45,299 nt of DNA. Origin: Paracoccaceae bacterium. GTDB lineage: Bacteria > Pseudomonadota > Alphaproteobacteria > Rhodobacterales > Rhodobacteraceae. Below are positions 8,475 through 17,140 of the stretch, piece after piece. The first letter of the stretch is position 1. Each line of letters begins with the position of its first letter. The DNA lies in contig SLJW01000052.1 of the NCBI GenBank assembly GCA_007134865.1, positions 1-45,299 of the forward strand, read 5' to 3'. The notes below the pieces were generated by a model. That model was not told the origin of the DNA. It was given only the letters and a program-made list of their open reading frames with translations, and ran no database searches. Position numbers and translations under genes: made by a program.

Positions 8475-11400
8475 TCCGGATCGTTTCCTGGGCCGCCACC
8501 CGCGCCCGGATGATCGTGGCCATTCTTGTGATGGTGCTGGTGGCCGGGACAGCCGCCTATATCGGCCTGCCGAAAGAGGGTGAGCCGGATATCGAAGTTC
8601 CTGCCGTCATCATCACGGTGCCCTTCCCGGGCATCTCGGCCGTCGATGGCGAGTCGATGCTCGTCAAACCGATGGAGGCCGAGCTTTCCGACCTCGACCT
8701 TCTGCGGAACCTCAGCGCCTTTTCGGCCGAGGGTTTTGCGGCGGCCGTTCTGGAATTCGAGTTTGGCTGGGACAAGACCGCGACCATGGCTGATATTCGC
8801 GACGCCATGGGCCGTGCAGAAGGGAAATTCCCCGAAGGTGCGCAGAATTACTCGGTCTCTGAAATCAACTTCTCTGAATTTCCAATAATCATTATCGCCG
8901 TCTCTGGCGATGTGTCGGAACGCGCATTGCTACGCGCCACGCGCGACCTTCAGAGCCGTATTGAAGCGCTGGAACCAGTTCTGGAAGCCGAGATCGCCGG
9001 GTCGCGGGATGAGATGGTCGAGGTCTTGATCGATCCGCTCAAGCTCGAAGCTTATAATGTCACCGCTGGTGAATTGATCAATGTTATCACTGGCAACAAC
9101 CAGCTTGTCGCTGCGGGAGAGGTCGAGACCAGCGCGGGTGCTTTCTCGGTCACAGTGCCTGCAAGCTTCAGCACGGTCGAGGATATCTACCGCCTGCCAG
9201 TCAAGGTAAATGGTGATTCGGTCGTTTCGCTTGGCGATCTGGCCGAAATTCGAATGACCTTTGCCGACCGCGAAGGCACCGCCCGTTTCAATGGCGACAC
9301 CAACCTCGCGATTCAGGTCGTCATGCGCAAGGGCTTCAATGCCATCGACGCCTCGCAAGCTGTCCGCGAAGCGGTCGAGGTCGAACGCGCTTCTTGGCCC
9401 GAAGAATTGCAATCTGCCATCCAGGTAACACCGACACTCGACAAATCTATCCAGACTGGCGAGATGGTGACGCAGCTTGAGGGCTCGGTTCTGACGGCTG
9501 TTGCGCTGGTGATGATTGTGGTTCTGGCAGCCCTCGGCGCGCGCTCGGCGCTGTTGGTGGGCTTCGCGATCCCGACCTCATTCCTGCTCTGCTTTATTCT
9601 CCTCGGGCTGATGGACGTGGCGGTGTCGAATATCGTCATGTTCGGGCTGATCCTTGCAGTGGGGATGCTCGTTGATGGTGCGGTCGTCGTGACCGAGTAT
9701 GCTGACAAGCGCCTGAAACTCGGCGACCGCCCGATGGAGGCCTATGTCAAGGCTGCCCAGCGCATGTTCTGGCCCATCATCGCCTCGACCGGAACCACAC
9801 TCTGCGCCTTTCTCCCGATGCTGTTCTGGCCGGGTGTGGCAGGCGAGTTCATGGGACTTCTGCCAGTCACGCTTATTTTCGTCCTGTCGGCGTCGCTGAT
9901 CGTGGCGCTGATCTTTCTGCCCGTGATGGGTGGTCTCAGCGGTCAACTTGCGCAGCGCCTTGGCTATATCAGCAACGCGCTGCGTCGTCTGCCCTGGATC
10001 CTGCGCCTGCCCTTCGCTGCGGTTTCGGTCGCAGTCCTCGCTCTGGGCGCAATGATGCTGCTTAACCCGGGATTTCTCGCTGGCGGCACCCAAGCCGCGC
10101 AGAGCATTGGAGAACTCGTCCCCGGTGCATTGTTGATGATGCTCGGCGCGGTCGGCATCTCGACCACCTTCACCACACTCGCGCCTGAAAAAAAGCCGCG
10201 GAAGATCGACGCGCGGCGCCATTACTCCCCCGCTGGTCATGTCGCGAAATTGTTCGTCGGCAACCCGATCATGCCGATCGTGCTGATCATCGGTGTCGCG
10301 GTCTTTGTTGGTGGTGTGTTCCAGTATTACGGTGAGAACAATCGCGGCGTTGAGTTCTTCGTTGAGACGGAGCCCGAAGACGGGATCATCTATGTGCGCG
10401 CGCGCGGTAACCTCTCGCTGACCGAAAAGGATGCGCTGGTGCGTCAGGTCGAGGACATAGCGATGTCCGAACCGGGCATAGCTTCGGTCTTTGCCTTTGC
10501 GGGCGATGGTGGGTTGAACACAAACACGGCAGGCCAAGGTCCCCCGCGCGACGCGATCGGCCAGATTCAATTCGAGTTGACCCATTGGCAGGAACGTCAG
10601 GGTGACCCCGAGATGCGCGGTCGCGCGGTTCTGGACCGCTTGGAGGCGAAATTCGACGAAATCCCCGGCATCCAGACCGAATTTCTGATCTCTTCTGGTG
10701 GCCCGGCAGGCGCCAAACCTGTGCATCTACGCCTGACGGGAGAGGAATTCGACGACTTGGAAGAAGCCGTCGAGATAGTCAGGGCGCGCTTCGGCGAAAC
10801 CGACGGACTGTTTGACCTCGAAGATTCACGTCCTGTTCCGGGGATCGACTGGCAAATCAATGTCGACACCGAAATGGCCGGTCGCTTCGGCGCCGATGTC
10901 GCGACCATTGGCGGCATGGTACAACTTGTTACGCGGGGGCTCCTGCTCGACACGATGCGAGTGGATACTTCGGAAGAGGAGATCGACATCCGCGTGCGTC
11001 TCCCCCAAAGCGACCGTCTTCTCTCGACGCTCGAGACCCTGCGCGTGCAGACCAATTTCGGGATGGTCCCGCTGTCAAATTTCGTCTCCACCGAAACCGT
11101 TCGGGCGCGTGGGCAGATCGACCGGATCAACCAGCAGCGGTTCTTCGATGTGCTGGCGGACGTTCGCCCCGGCCTTATCCGCGTCGTGGACCGTAACGGA
11201 AATACCGTGCGCGTGGCGACTCGTGCCGACCTCGTCCCGCGCGAACATGCGACCGGATCGGAGGGTTATCAGCGCGTGCGCGCCAATCTGGCCGAGATTT
11301 CCGAGAATGGCTGGCGTCAGGTGCCCATCACCGCGACCGAGCGCATAGATGCGCTGACGGAGTGGCTGTCTACGGAAAACCCGTTGCCTAATGGTGTGGC

Positions 11401-12178
11401 CTGGGAATGGACGGGCGAGCAACAGGATCAGGAGGAAAGCACCGAATTCCTGACCTATGCCTTCGCTGCTGCGCTTGGGCTGATGTTCGTCATCCTGCTG
11501 ACGCAGTTCAACAGTCTCTACAATTCGGTGCTCGTGCTCCTGGCAGTCGTACTCTCCACCGCAGGGGTTTTGATTGGCATGATCGTGATGGACCAGACCT
11601 TCTCGGTCATCATGACCGGGACAGGAATCGTGGCGCTCGCGGGTATTGTGGTGAACAACAATATCGTGCTGATTGATACCTATCAGAATTATGCCGCGAT
11701 CATGCCCCGGATTGAGGCGATCATCCGCACGGTCGAGGCACGGATCCGCCCGGTTCTGATGACCACCATCACCACTATGGCCGGTTTGACCCCCATGATG
11801 CTGGGCCTGTCGATCGATTTCGCCAATGGCGGCTTCTCGATCGACAGCCCGACCGCGCTCTGGTGGAAGCAATTGGCCACAGCCGTGGTTTTTGGTCTGG
11901 GCGTGGCAACTGTGCTGACCCTGATGGTCACACCGGCCTTCCTCGCGCTGCGGGTCTGGATCGAGAAAGGCGCCTATCGCGGTGCGCTCGGCCTGCGCTG
12001 GGCCTTCTCGCAGCGCGACTCGGTGGCGCGCCGCGACCGCGCGCTGGAGAAGAAGCTCTCCTCAATCCGCGAGGCCGAGCTGATCTGGGATGTCCCGCCA
12101 GCGCCGAGTGAGAAGCAGCTACCACTGCAACTGGGCGATCCCCTGCCACCCGAGATGCCTTTGCGTGCCGCAGAGTGA
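8471..12178 (+). CDS. RND-family efflux pump permease
   Basis: Large proton-driven inner-membrane transporter of the AcrB/HAE1-like superfamily. At 1235 aa it is longer than typical AcrB-type pumps (about 1040 aa). The first membrane helix lies at residues 13-33, and the TM2-TM6 block starts near residue 335. TM4 contains GMLVDGAVVV with Asp402 followed by Gly, whereas AcrB has an Asp-Asp pair. TM10 has GIVVNNNIVLID where AcrB has a Lys. A region around residues 510-630 holds additional hydrophobic helices and a basic linker (PEKKPRKIDARR), accounting for part of the extra length; the C-terminal cytoplasmic tail is also long (about 70 aa). Residues 700-720 are Gly-rich. Coupled to the adaptor gene by a 4-nt overlap. 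The substrate cannot be told from sequence. Confidence 0.93.
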   Translation: MIRIVSWAATRARMIVAILVMVLVAGTAAYIGLPKEGEPDIEVPAVIITVPFPGISAVDGESMLVKPMEAELSDLDLLRNLSAFSAEGFAAAVLEFEFGWDKTATMADIRDAMGRAEGKFPEGAQNYSVSEINFSEFPIIIIAVSGDVSERALLRATRDLQSRIEALEPVLEAEIAGSRDEMVEVLIDPLKLEAYNVTAGELINVITGNNQLVAAGEVETSAGAFSVTVPASFSTVEDIYRLPVKVNGDSVVSLGDLAEIRMTFADREGTARFNGDTNLAIQVVMRKGFNAIDASQAVREAVEVERASWPEELQSAIQVTPTLDKSIQTGEMVTQLEGSVLTAVALVMIVVLAALGARSALLVGFAIPTSFLLCFILLGLMDVAVSNIVMFGLILAVGMLVDGAVVVTEYADKRLKLGDRPMEAYVKAAQRMFWPIIASTGTTLCAFLPMLFWPGVAGEFMGLLPVTLIFVLSASLIVALIFLPVMGGLSGQLAQRLGYISNALRRLPWILRLPFAAVSVAVLALGAMMLLNPGFLAGGTQAAQSIGELVPGALLMMLGAVGISTTFTTLAPEKKPRKIDARRHYSPAGHVAKLFVGNPIMPIVLIIGVAVFVGGVFQYYGENNRGVEFFVETEPEDGIIYVRARGNLSLTEKDALVRQVEDIAMSEPGIASVFAFAGDGGLNTNTAGQGPPRDAIGQIQFELTHWQERQGDPEMRGRAVLDRLEAKFDEIPGIQTEFLISSGGPAGAKPVHLRLTGEEFDDLEEAVEIVRARFGETDGLFDLEDSRPVPGIDWQINVDTEMAGRFGADVATIGGMVQLVTRGLLLDTMRVDTSEEEIDIRVRLPQSDRLLSTLETLRVQTNFGMVPLSNFVSTETVRARGQIDRINQQRFFDVLADVRPGLIRVVDRNGNTVRVATRADLVPREHATGSEGYQRVRANLAEISENGWRQVPITATERIDALTEWLSTENPLPNGVAWEWTGEQQDQEESTEFLTYAFAAALGLMFVILLTQFNSLYNSVLVLLAVVLSTAGVLIGMIVMDQTFSVIMTGTGIVALAGIVVNNNIVLIDTYQNYAAIMPRIEAIIRTVEARIRPVLMTTITTMAGLTPMMLGLSIDFANGGFSIDSPTALWWKQLATAVVFGLGVATVLTLMVTPAFLALRVWIEKGAYRGALGLRWAFSQRDSVARRDRALEKKLSSIREAELIWDVPPAPSEKQLPLQLGDPLPPEMPLRAAE

Positions 12179-12196
12179 CCAAGTGCTCCATGAAGC

Positions 12197-12230
12197 AAAG
12201 GGGCGCAGGCGTCGGCCCGCACCCCTTTTC
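12197..12230 (-). terminator. Terminator of the UbiB-family gene
   Basis: Long inverted repeat: AAAGGGGCGCAGGC (12197-12210) and GCCCGCACCCCTTT (12215-12228) around a GTCG loop. Read on the minus strand, the two imperfect positions become G-U wobbles, and the stem ends in TTT. It lies in the 70-bp convergent gap between the RND pump and the UbiB-family gene and could stop transcription from either side. Confidence 0.7.
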
Positions 12231-12248
12231 AGGAGCAACCTGAACCCG

Positions 12249-13565
12249 TCATGCCCAGCGTGCGACCAACGGCTTCAGAGCCACCCGCGCGCCCATTCTT
12301 TGGGCCAACAGAAACATACCGCCAATTTTGCGATGCAGAAAAAGCAGGTCAGTGGGCGGCACATGCCAAAAGTCGCGCGCCTGGCCGAATGCCTGCCCTT
12401 CGCGCGCAAGATCCTCAATCAAGGTTGAACGCCCGAAATCATAGGGCTCCGCTTGCCGCAGCGGTGCGCTGGCCCGCAGAGCTAAAGCGACCAGCAGATC
12501 GCGCCGCGCCTGAGGCATTCGCAAGCTGACGTACCCCAGCCCCGCCATGATGTCCGCAACTGACGCCTGATTTTCTGAGAGCAGCCCGCGCAATAGGGCG
12601 CGGTATTGCGCCGCCGTATCGGGTGAAATCGACCTAGTTGCGCCGAAATCCAGCAGAACAATCCGACCATCTGGCGCAAGCCGATAGTTCGCGAAATTGG
12701 GATCCGTCTGCATCTGCCCGAACTCGAACAGCTCGCGCAGCGTCAGATCAATCAGTTGCTTGACGGCTGCATCGCGCCGAGCTTGTTCCGCTTCAGCCAG
12801 AGCATCAATCGGCATGCTTTCGACAAACTCCATCGCAAGCACGCGCCCTGTGCTTAGGTCCGTGCGCAAACTCGGGACCTTGAAACTCTTATCCGCCTGA
12901 AGTCGCGCCCCGAATGCAGCAAGCGCCTCGGCCTCACGAACGTAATCCGCCTCGTCATGGAGCTGCGCGCGGGCATCATCCAGCAGGCGGTCAATCTCCA
13001 TTCCTGCTGGCAAGACCCCCGGTACACGCAGCAGGCGGCCCAAGGTGGCGGTATCACTGTCGATACTCTGTGCAACACCGGGAAACTGAACCTTCACAGC
13101 CAAGAAGTTACCCTCGCGCGTGACCGCCCGATGCACCTGCCCGATCGACGCCGCTGCCACCGGCCGCACTTCAAAGCGCGCAAATCGTGCCTGCCAACCC
13201 GCGCCCCATTCCGCATTCAAGACATCTCGCAGTTGCCGGGGCGGCATGGCGGGTGCATTCGCCTGCAATTGCGCGAGGATGGCCGTCAACTCCGGCGGCA
13301 AGGCGGCCCCATTCTCCAGCGAGAGCATCTGCCCGAGCTTCATTGCGGCCCCGCGCAAATGCGCGAGGCCGCCAGCCAACCGTACTGCATTCGCTGGCGT
13401 CAGGGCGGCGCGCGCGAGATCTGGTCTGCGTCCGCGCAAGACCTCACTCAGCGCCGCTCCAAGCGAAGCGCCAAATATCCCGCCCGCCACCTGCCCCATG
13501 CGCAGGTTACGGGAAAACGCATGGCGCGGGACCGGGCGTGCTGGAAAGAGGTCATGCTGAGACAT
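12249..13565 (-). CDS. ABC1/UbiB-family atypical kinase
   Basis: A 438-aa protein of the ABC1/AarF/UbiB family, which supports ubiquinone or other isoprenoid-lipid metabolism and has an atypical protein-kinase fold. Visible hallmarks are the KxGQ motif (KLGQMLSLENGAALPPE, near residue 75), VAVKVQFPG-like Lys strand (NFLAVKVQFPG), the ATP/metal residues in DPNFANYRL (near residue 285), and LLDFGATR (the DFG equivalent). It lacks the C-terminal membrane helices of E. coli UbiB and looks more like the soluble AarF-domain proteins common in alphaproteobacteria. The ATG at 13565 lies about 150 nt downstream of the tRNA-Asp gene's terminator on the same strand. Confidence 0.9.
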   Translation of the reverse strand: MSQHDLFPARPVPRHAFSRNLRMGQVAGGIFGASLGAALSEVLRGRRPDLARAALTPANAVRLAGGLAHLRGAAMKLGQMLSLENGAALPPELTAILAQLQANAPAMPPRQLRDVLNAEWGAGWQARFARFEVRPVAAASIGQVHRAVTREGNFLAVKVQFPGVAQSIDSDTATLGRLLRVPGVLPAGMEIDRLLDDARAQLHDEADYVREAEALAAFGARLQADKSFKVPSLRTDLSTGRVLAMEFVESMPIDALAEAEQARRDAAVKQLIDLTLRELFEFGQMQTDPNFANYRLAPDGRIVLLDFGATRSISPDTAAQYRALLRGLLSENQASVADIMAGLGYVSLRMPQARRDLLVALALRASAPLRQAEPYDFGRSTLIEDLAREGQAFGQARDFWHVPPTDLLFLHRKIGGMFLLAQRMGARVALKPLVARWA

Positions 13566-13657
13566 TCAGCAGACATGGCGCCTGATCCGGAAATGTCGAG
13601 GGCAAAACGGCCTGTCAAAGGGCAAGAATGGTCAGGTGGAATTGACACCCCAAATTC

Positions 13658-13706
13658 AAAAGCCCCTGCCAAGGGCAAGGGCAAGGGCAAGGGCAAGGGC
13701 TTTTTT
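13658..13706 (-). terminator. Terminator of tRNA-Asp containing a hexamer repeat
   Basis: AAAAGCCCCTGCC (13658-13670) pairs with GGCAAGGGCTTTT (13692-13704) with one mismatch, giving a 13-bp stem that ends in T runs on both strands. It begins a few nucleotides after the tRNA-Asp 3' end on the minus strand, so it should terminate the tRNA transcript. The loop is made of repeated AAGGGC units. Confidence 0.65.
13671..13700 (+). repeat. Tandem hexamer repeat (AAGGGC)x5
   Basis: Five exact copies of AAGGGC in a row between tRNA-Asp and the UbiB-family gene. Such short tandem arrays can change copy number by slipped-strand mispairing. Here any change in unit number would lengthen or shorten the loop of the terminator but leave the stem intact. 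Confidence 0.95.
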
Positions 13707-13711
13707 GAAAA

Positions 13712-13788
13712 TGGCGCGGTTGACGGGGCTCGAACCCGCGACCCCCGGCGTGACAGGCCGGTACTCTAACCAACTGAGCTACAACCGC
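13712..13788 (-). tRNA. tRNA-Asp (anticodon GTC), CCA encoded
   Basis: The minus strand folds as a 77-nt tRNA: acceptor stem GCGGTTG/CAACCGC, T8 and A9, D arm starting GCTC, anticodon stem CCGGC/GCCGG around loop CTGTCAC (anticodon GTC), T arm GCGGG-TTCGAAC-CCCGT, discriminator G and an encoded CCA. It lies downstream of pssA on the same strand. Confidence 0.97.
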
Positions 13789-13860
13789 GCGATGGCGTCG
13801 AGATATTCGCTCGTGGCGCAGCCGTCAAGCCAAAAGCAACCGCTGTTTACGGAAAAACAA

Positions 13861-14586
13861 CTAGCCAAGCCCGCGGCGTCGCCGCACGGCAAGCCATGCC
13901 AGGACCCCAAGATAAACGAGGTCTGCCACCACCAATGTCGCCCAGGTCCGCAACACCAGAAACCCGGCGAAAGCACTCATCCCGATCAGCACCCAGATCG
14001 CATTCTGCCGCGCTATCCTGATGGTTTTTAACGAGGGCGTGGGCAGGCGGGACACCATCAACAGGCCTACACCACCGAGATATACTGCGACCAGCAAAGG
14101 CGCCTGTGTCACATCGAGAAGCTCCGAAAGCCCCAGATAGACCGGCAGCAACCCAAGCATTGCCCCAGCCGGCGCGGGGACGCCGACAAAATGACGCTGG
14201 CTCGGACCCGTCTTGGACGCCCGGCTAATGTTGAAGCGCGCCAGCCGAAGGCAGGCGCAGACCGCGAAAATCAGGACAAACACCCAGCCAACACCCGCCA
14301 TCGGACCGGCCAGTGCATATCCGAAGACCAGCACCCCAGGTGCGACACCGAAACTGACGAAATCAGCGAAACTGTCGAGCTCCGCCCCGAAACTACTGGC
14401 TGCATTGAGCTTACGTGCGATCAGGCCGTCCACGCCATCCATAACGGCAGCAAAAATGATCAGCGCAGCTGCAATCTCGAAACGTTCATCAAAAGTGAAG
14501 CGGATCGCGCTCAGTCCTGCACACATGCCCAGGATCGTCACCAGATTGGGCACGAGTGACAGCAACGAGAGCCGCTCACGTGCCAT
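13861..14586 (-). CDS. pssA: CDP-diacylglycerol--serine O-phosphatidyltransferase
   Basis: Integral membrane enzyme that condenses CDP-diacylglycerol with serine to phosphatidylserine, feeding psd. The CDP-alcohol phosphotransferase signature is clear: DGVDGLIARKLNAASSFGAE followed by LDSFADFVSFG, with the catalytic Asp residues spaced as D(x)2DG(x)2AR...G(x)3D(x)3D near residues 60-85. Several membrane helices follow. The frame is open from an ATG at 14649, but this would overlap psd by 62 nt. The ATG at 14586 lies 1 nt after the psd stop (TGA-G-ATG) and gives the family N-terminus (MARERLSLLSLVPNLVT), so it is chosen (241 aa). Operon partner of psd. Confidence 0.94.
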   Translation of the reverse strand: MARERLSLLSLVPNLVTILGMCAGLSAIRFTFDERFEIAAALIIFAAVMDGVDGLIARKLNAASSFGAELDSFADFVSFGVAPGVLVFGYALAGPMAGVGWVFVLIFAVCACLRLARFNISRASKTGPSQRHFVGVPAPAGAMLGLLPVYLGLSELLDVTQAPLLVAVYLGGVGLLMVSRLPTPSLKTIRIARQNAIWVLIGMSAFAGFLVLRTWATLVVADLVYLGVLAWLAVRRRRGLG

Positions 14587-14587
14587 C

Positions 14588-15286
14588 TCAGATCGCCTCG
14601 GCCATACGTCGCGTCTCGTTGCTGGCAAGATCTGCGATGACAGTTTCACCCGAGATCATCACCTGTCCAAGTGACACTAAGGGCTCGACACCCTCGGGCA
14701 GATAGACATCGACGCGGCTTCCGAAACGGATCATTCCGAAGCGCTCACCGGTGCCCAGCATCTCGCCTTCCTGCACCTCACAGAGAATGCGCCGCGCCAC
14801 CAACCCGGCAATCTGCACAACACCGACCTGCTGGCCATCGGCCATCTGTATAACCAACCAATTACGCTCGTTATCATCGCTCGCCTTGTCGAGCGACGCA
14901 TTGAGGAATTTCCCGGGCCGATAGGCAATCTTCACGATCTGTCCACCAATCGGCGCCCGGTTCACATGGCAGTTGAAGACATTCATGAAAACCGACACGC
15001 GGGTCAATGCGGTCTCCCCCATGCCCAGCTCTGCCGGTGGCACCGCAGGCTCGATCAGCGAAATGACGCCATCCGCCGGGCTGACCAACAAGCCCTCCCG
15101 CGCAGGCACATGCCGCACCGGGTCGCGGAAGAAATAATAACACCAGACCGTCAGACCCAACCCGATCCAGCCCAGCGGCTGCCAGATCACGAACAGTACC
15201 AGTGTCACCGCCGCGAATATCGCAATGAACTTGTAGCCCTCCTTGTGGACGGGCTTCACGACAGTCGATAGAATGTCAGAGGCCAT
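14588..15286 (-). CDS. psd: Phosphatidylserine decarboxylase (proenzyme)
   Basis: Makes phosphatidylethanolamine from phosphatidylserine at the inner membrane. At 232 aa it belongs to the short (~230 aa) Psd class. Two membrane segments lie near residues 20-50 ([21 protein letters not shown]). The autocatalytic cleavage and pyruvoyl-forming site is the Gly-Ser in [11 protein letters not shown] (Ser about residue 188). Conserved VSPADGVI and [12 protein letters not shown] blocks are present. ATG at 15286 with AGGA upstream. It is followed 1 nt later by pssA, a textbook pathway pair (PssA product is the Psd substrate). Confidence 0.96.
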   Translation of the reverse strand: MASDILSTVVKPVHKEGYKFIAIFAAVTLVLFVIWQPLGWIGLGLTVWCYYFFRDPVRHVPAREGLLVSPADGVISLIEPAVPPAELGMGETALTRVSVFMNVFNCHVNRAPIGGQIVKIAYRPGKFLNASLDKASDDNERNWLVIQMADGQQVGVVQIAGLVARRILCEVQEGEMLGTGERFGMIRFGSRVDVYLPEGVEPLVSLGQVMISGETVIADLASNETRRMAEAI

Positions 15287-15306
15287 GGGTTTCCTTCCCG
15301 TGTTCC

Positions 15307-16431
15307 TTAGAGCGGCGCGATATCGCCCTCGGCACGCAGGGCATGGAAGCGCGCAACGAAACTGTCAAGCGTCCCCGCCGCAATAGCTTCTCGCAACCCC
15401 TGCATCAGACGCTGGTAATAGGTCAGATTGTGCCAGGTCAGCAGCATCGAGCCAATGATCTCATCCGACTTGATGACATGGTGCAGATAGGCCCGCGAAT
15501 AGTTGCGGCAGGCCGGACAGGGACAGCCTTCTTCCAGCGGGCGCGGATCATCGCGGTGCCGCGCATTGCGCAGGTTAACTGGCCCCATCGCTGTCCAGCC
15601 CTGGCCTGTGCGCCCCGAACGCGAGGGTAGCACGCAGTCGAACATGTCCACCCCCCGCTGCACGGCACCGACGATATCATCCGGCTTGCCCACCCCCATC
15701 AGATAGCGTGGCTTGTCCTCGGGCAGTTGTCCGGGCGCATAATCCAGAACACCAAACATCGCCTCCTGCCCTTCACCTACAGCAAGACCGCCAATGGCAT
15801 AGCCGTCGAAGCCGATGGCACGCAGAGCCTCGGCTGATTCCGCACGCAGATCAGGTTCAAGCCCGCCCTGCTGGATCCCGAACAGCGCATGCCCCGGCCT
15901 GTCTCCAAAGGCATCGCGCGATCGCCGCGCCCAGCGCATGGACAGTTCCATCGAGGCAGCGATTGTCGCGCGGTCGGCCGGCAAGGCGGGGCATTCGTCG
16001 AAACACATGACGATATCCGAGCCTAGCAGACGCTGAATCTCCATCGACCGTTCCGGTGTCAACAAGTGCCTGGAGCCGTCGATATGGCTCGCGAAGCGCA
16101 CACCCTCCTCCGTCAGCTTGCGCAGACTGGCGAGTGACATCACCTGGAACCCTCCCGAATCCGTAAGGATCGGGCGGTTCCAGTTCATGAACCGATGCAA
16201 ACCACCGAGCGCGGCAATCCGCTCGGCAGTTGGGCGCAGCATCAAATGATAGGTATTGCCCAGCAGGATATCCGCGCCGGTCTCGCGCACAGATTCCGGC
16301 ATCATCGCCTTCACTGTCGCCGCCGTCCCGACCGGCATGAAAGCCGGTGTGCGAATTTCGCCACGCGGGGTTTCAATCACGCCGGCGCGCGCGCGTCCAT
16401 CGCGCGACTTTATATCGAATCCAAATCCCAT
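15307..16431 (-). CDS. tgt: Queuine tRNA-ribosyltransferase
   Basis: Exchanges guanine-34 for the queuosine precursor base in tRNAs with GUN anticodons (Asp, Asn, His, Tyr); the tRNA-Asp gene of this window is one such substrate. The protein has [26 protein letters not shown], the substrate-pocket [12 protein letters not shown] (Asp near residue 90) and a C-terminal zinc site [16 protein letters not shown]. The open frame extends to a TTG at 16449, but the ATG at 16431 has AGGG 5 nt upstream and matches the family start ([12 protein letters not shown]), giving 374 aa. It lies 20 nt upstream of psd. Confidence 0.96.
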   Translation of the reverse strand: MGFGFDIKSRDGRARAGVIETPRGEIRTPAFMPVGTAATVKAMMPESVRETGADILLGNTYHLMLRPTAERIAALGGLHRFMNWNRPILTDSGGFQVMSLASLRKLTEEGVRFASHIDGSRHLLTPERSMEIQRLLGSDIVMCFDECPALPADRATIAASMELSMRWARRSRDAFGDRPGHALFGIQQGGLEPDLRAESAEALRAIGFDGYAIGGLAVGEGQEAMFGVLDYAPGQLPEDKPRYLMGVGKPDDIVGAVQRGVDMFDCVLPSRSGRTGQGWTAMGPVNLRNARHRDDPRPLEEGCPCPACRNYSRAYLHHVIKSDEIIGSMLLTWHNLTYYQRLMQGLREAIAAGTLDSFVARFHALRAEGDIAPL

Positions 16432-16487
16432 CAGCGCCCTTTGGCCCAATTCAGCCGCGCTGCCAAGTCCCGCCAGACCTCCGCTAC

Positions 16488-16508
16488 TTCATCTTGCCGA
16501 AAATGCTC
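16488..16508 (-). repeat. Intergenic motif copy B
   Basis: Minus strand GAGCATTTTCGGCAAGATGA, two differences from the GAGTATTTTTGGCAAGATGA form, between the Smr gene's stop and the tgt start (codirectional). Confidence 0.55.
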
Positions 16509-16540
16509 GGTCTGTGGCTAAACCTACCGGCGCGACCTCG

Positions 16541-17140
16541 CTACCGCGCGCGTCGCAAGTAGACGTAATAGGCACCGCTACCACCATGCCGCGCATGCGC
16601 TTCGCGAATCTCCAAGACCAGCGGACCCAGCGGCGCCATTCGCAGCCAGCGCGGCACATCCTGCTTGAGCGCACCGGGCCGGCGCGGGATAGGACCGTCA
16701 TCCTCGACCCGCTTTCCCTTGCCCGTGATCACCAGCACCAGCCGCAAACCCTGCGCGTGGGCGCGCAGGATGAAACCGTTGAGCGCTCCATGCGCCTGCG
16801 CCAGTGTCATGCCATGCAAGTCCAGCCGCGCTTCAGGCATGAGCTTGCCCCGGCTCATACGCTGGAACTGACGCTTGTCCATCTGCACAGGCACCCGTGC
16901 CAGCGCTTCCGAGAGCGGATGCGCGAGGTCATGTCCGGGTGGGGGTCCATTCGGGTTGGGACGCAGCGTCGCGCCGCCGAGGACGTTCGCAGGTTTCAGC
17001 CGCGCTGGATGCGTTAGCTGTTCCGGGGCCTCTTGCTCAAAGAAGTTTGAGGCAAGATCAGACGCAAGAGGCCGCGCGGTCTTTGCCACGCGGCCCCAAA
17101 TCTCACGGTCCTCGTCGGTCAATCGCCGCTTCCGGCTCAT
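16541..17140 (-). CDS. Smr-domain protein (MutS2 C-terminal-like nuclease domain)
   Basis: A 199-aa protein whose C-terminal half is an Smr domain, seen from LDLHGMTLAQAHGALNGFI (residues ~108-126) and LRLVLVITGKGKR (~133-145). These are the conserved LDLHG and TGKG motifs of a DNA/RNA nicking endonuclease fold. The N-terminal half is basic and unstructured. The stand-alone Smr family is widespread in alphaproteobacteria, but its biological role is unclear. Its ATG overlaps the stop of the Tim44-like gene by 4 nt (ATGA), so the two are probably co-translated. Confidence 0.9.
   Translation of the reverse strand: MSRKRRLTDEDREIWGRVAKTARPLASDLASNFFEQEAPEQLTHPARLKPANVLGGATLRPNPNGPPPGHDLAHPLSEALARVPVQMDKRQFQRMSRGKLMPEARLDLHGMTLAQAHGALNGFILRAHAQGLRLVLVITGKGKRVEDDGPIPRRPGALKQDVPRWLRMAPLGPLVLEIREAHARHGGSGAYYVYLRRAR

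Noticed and set aside
9578-10726. 382-aa open frame opposite the RND pump
   Set aside because: His/Gln/Arg-rich composition typical of the antisense of a GC-rich gene; the RND pump on the other strand is certain.
13671-13700. Possible CRISPR-like repeat array
   Set aside because: The units are 6 bp, directly adjacent and lack spacers; it is a simple tandem repeat.
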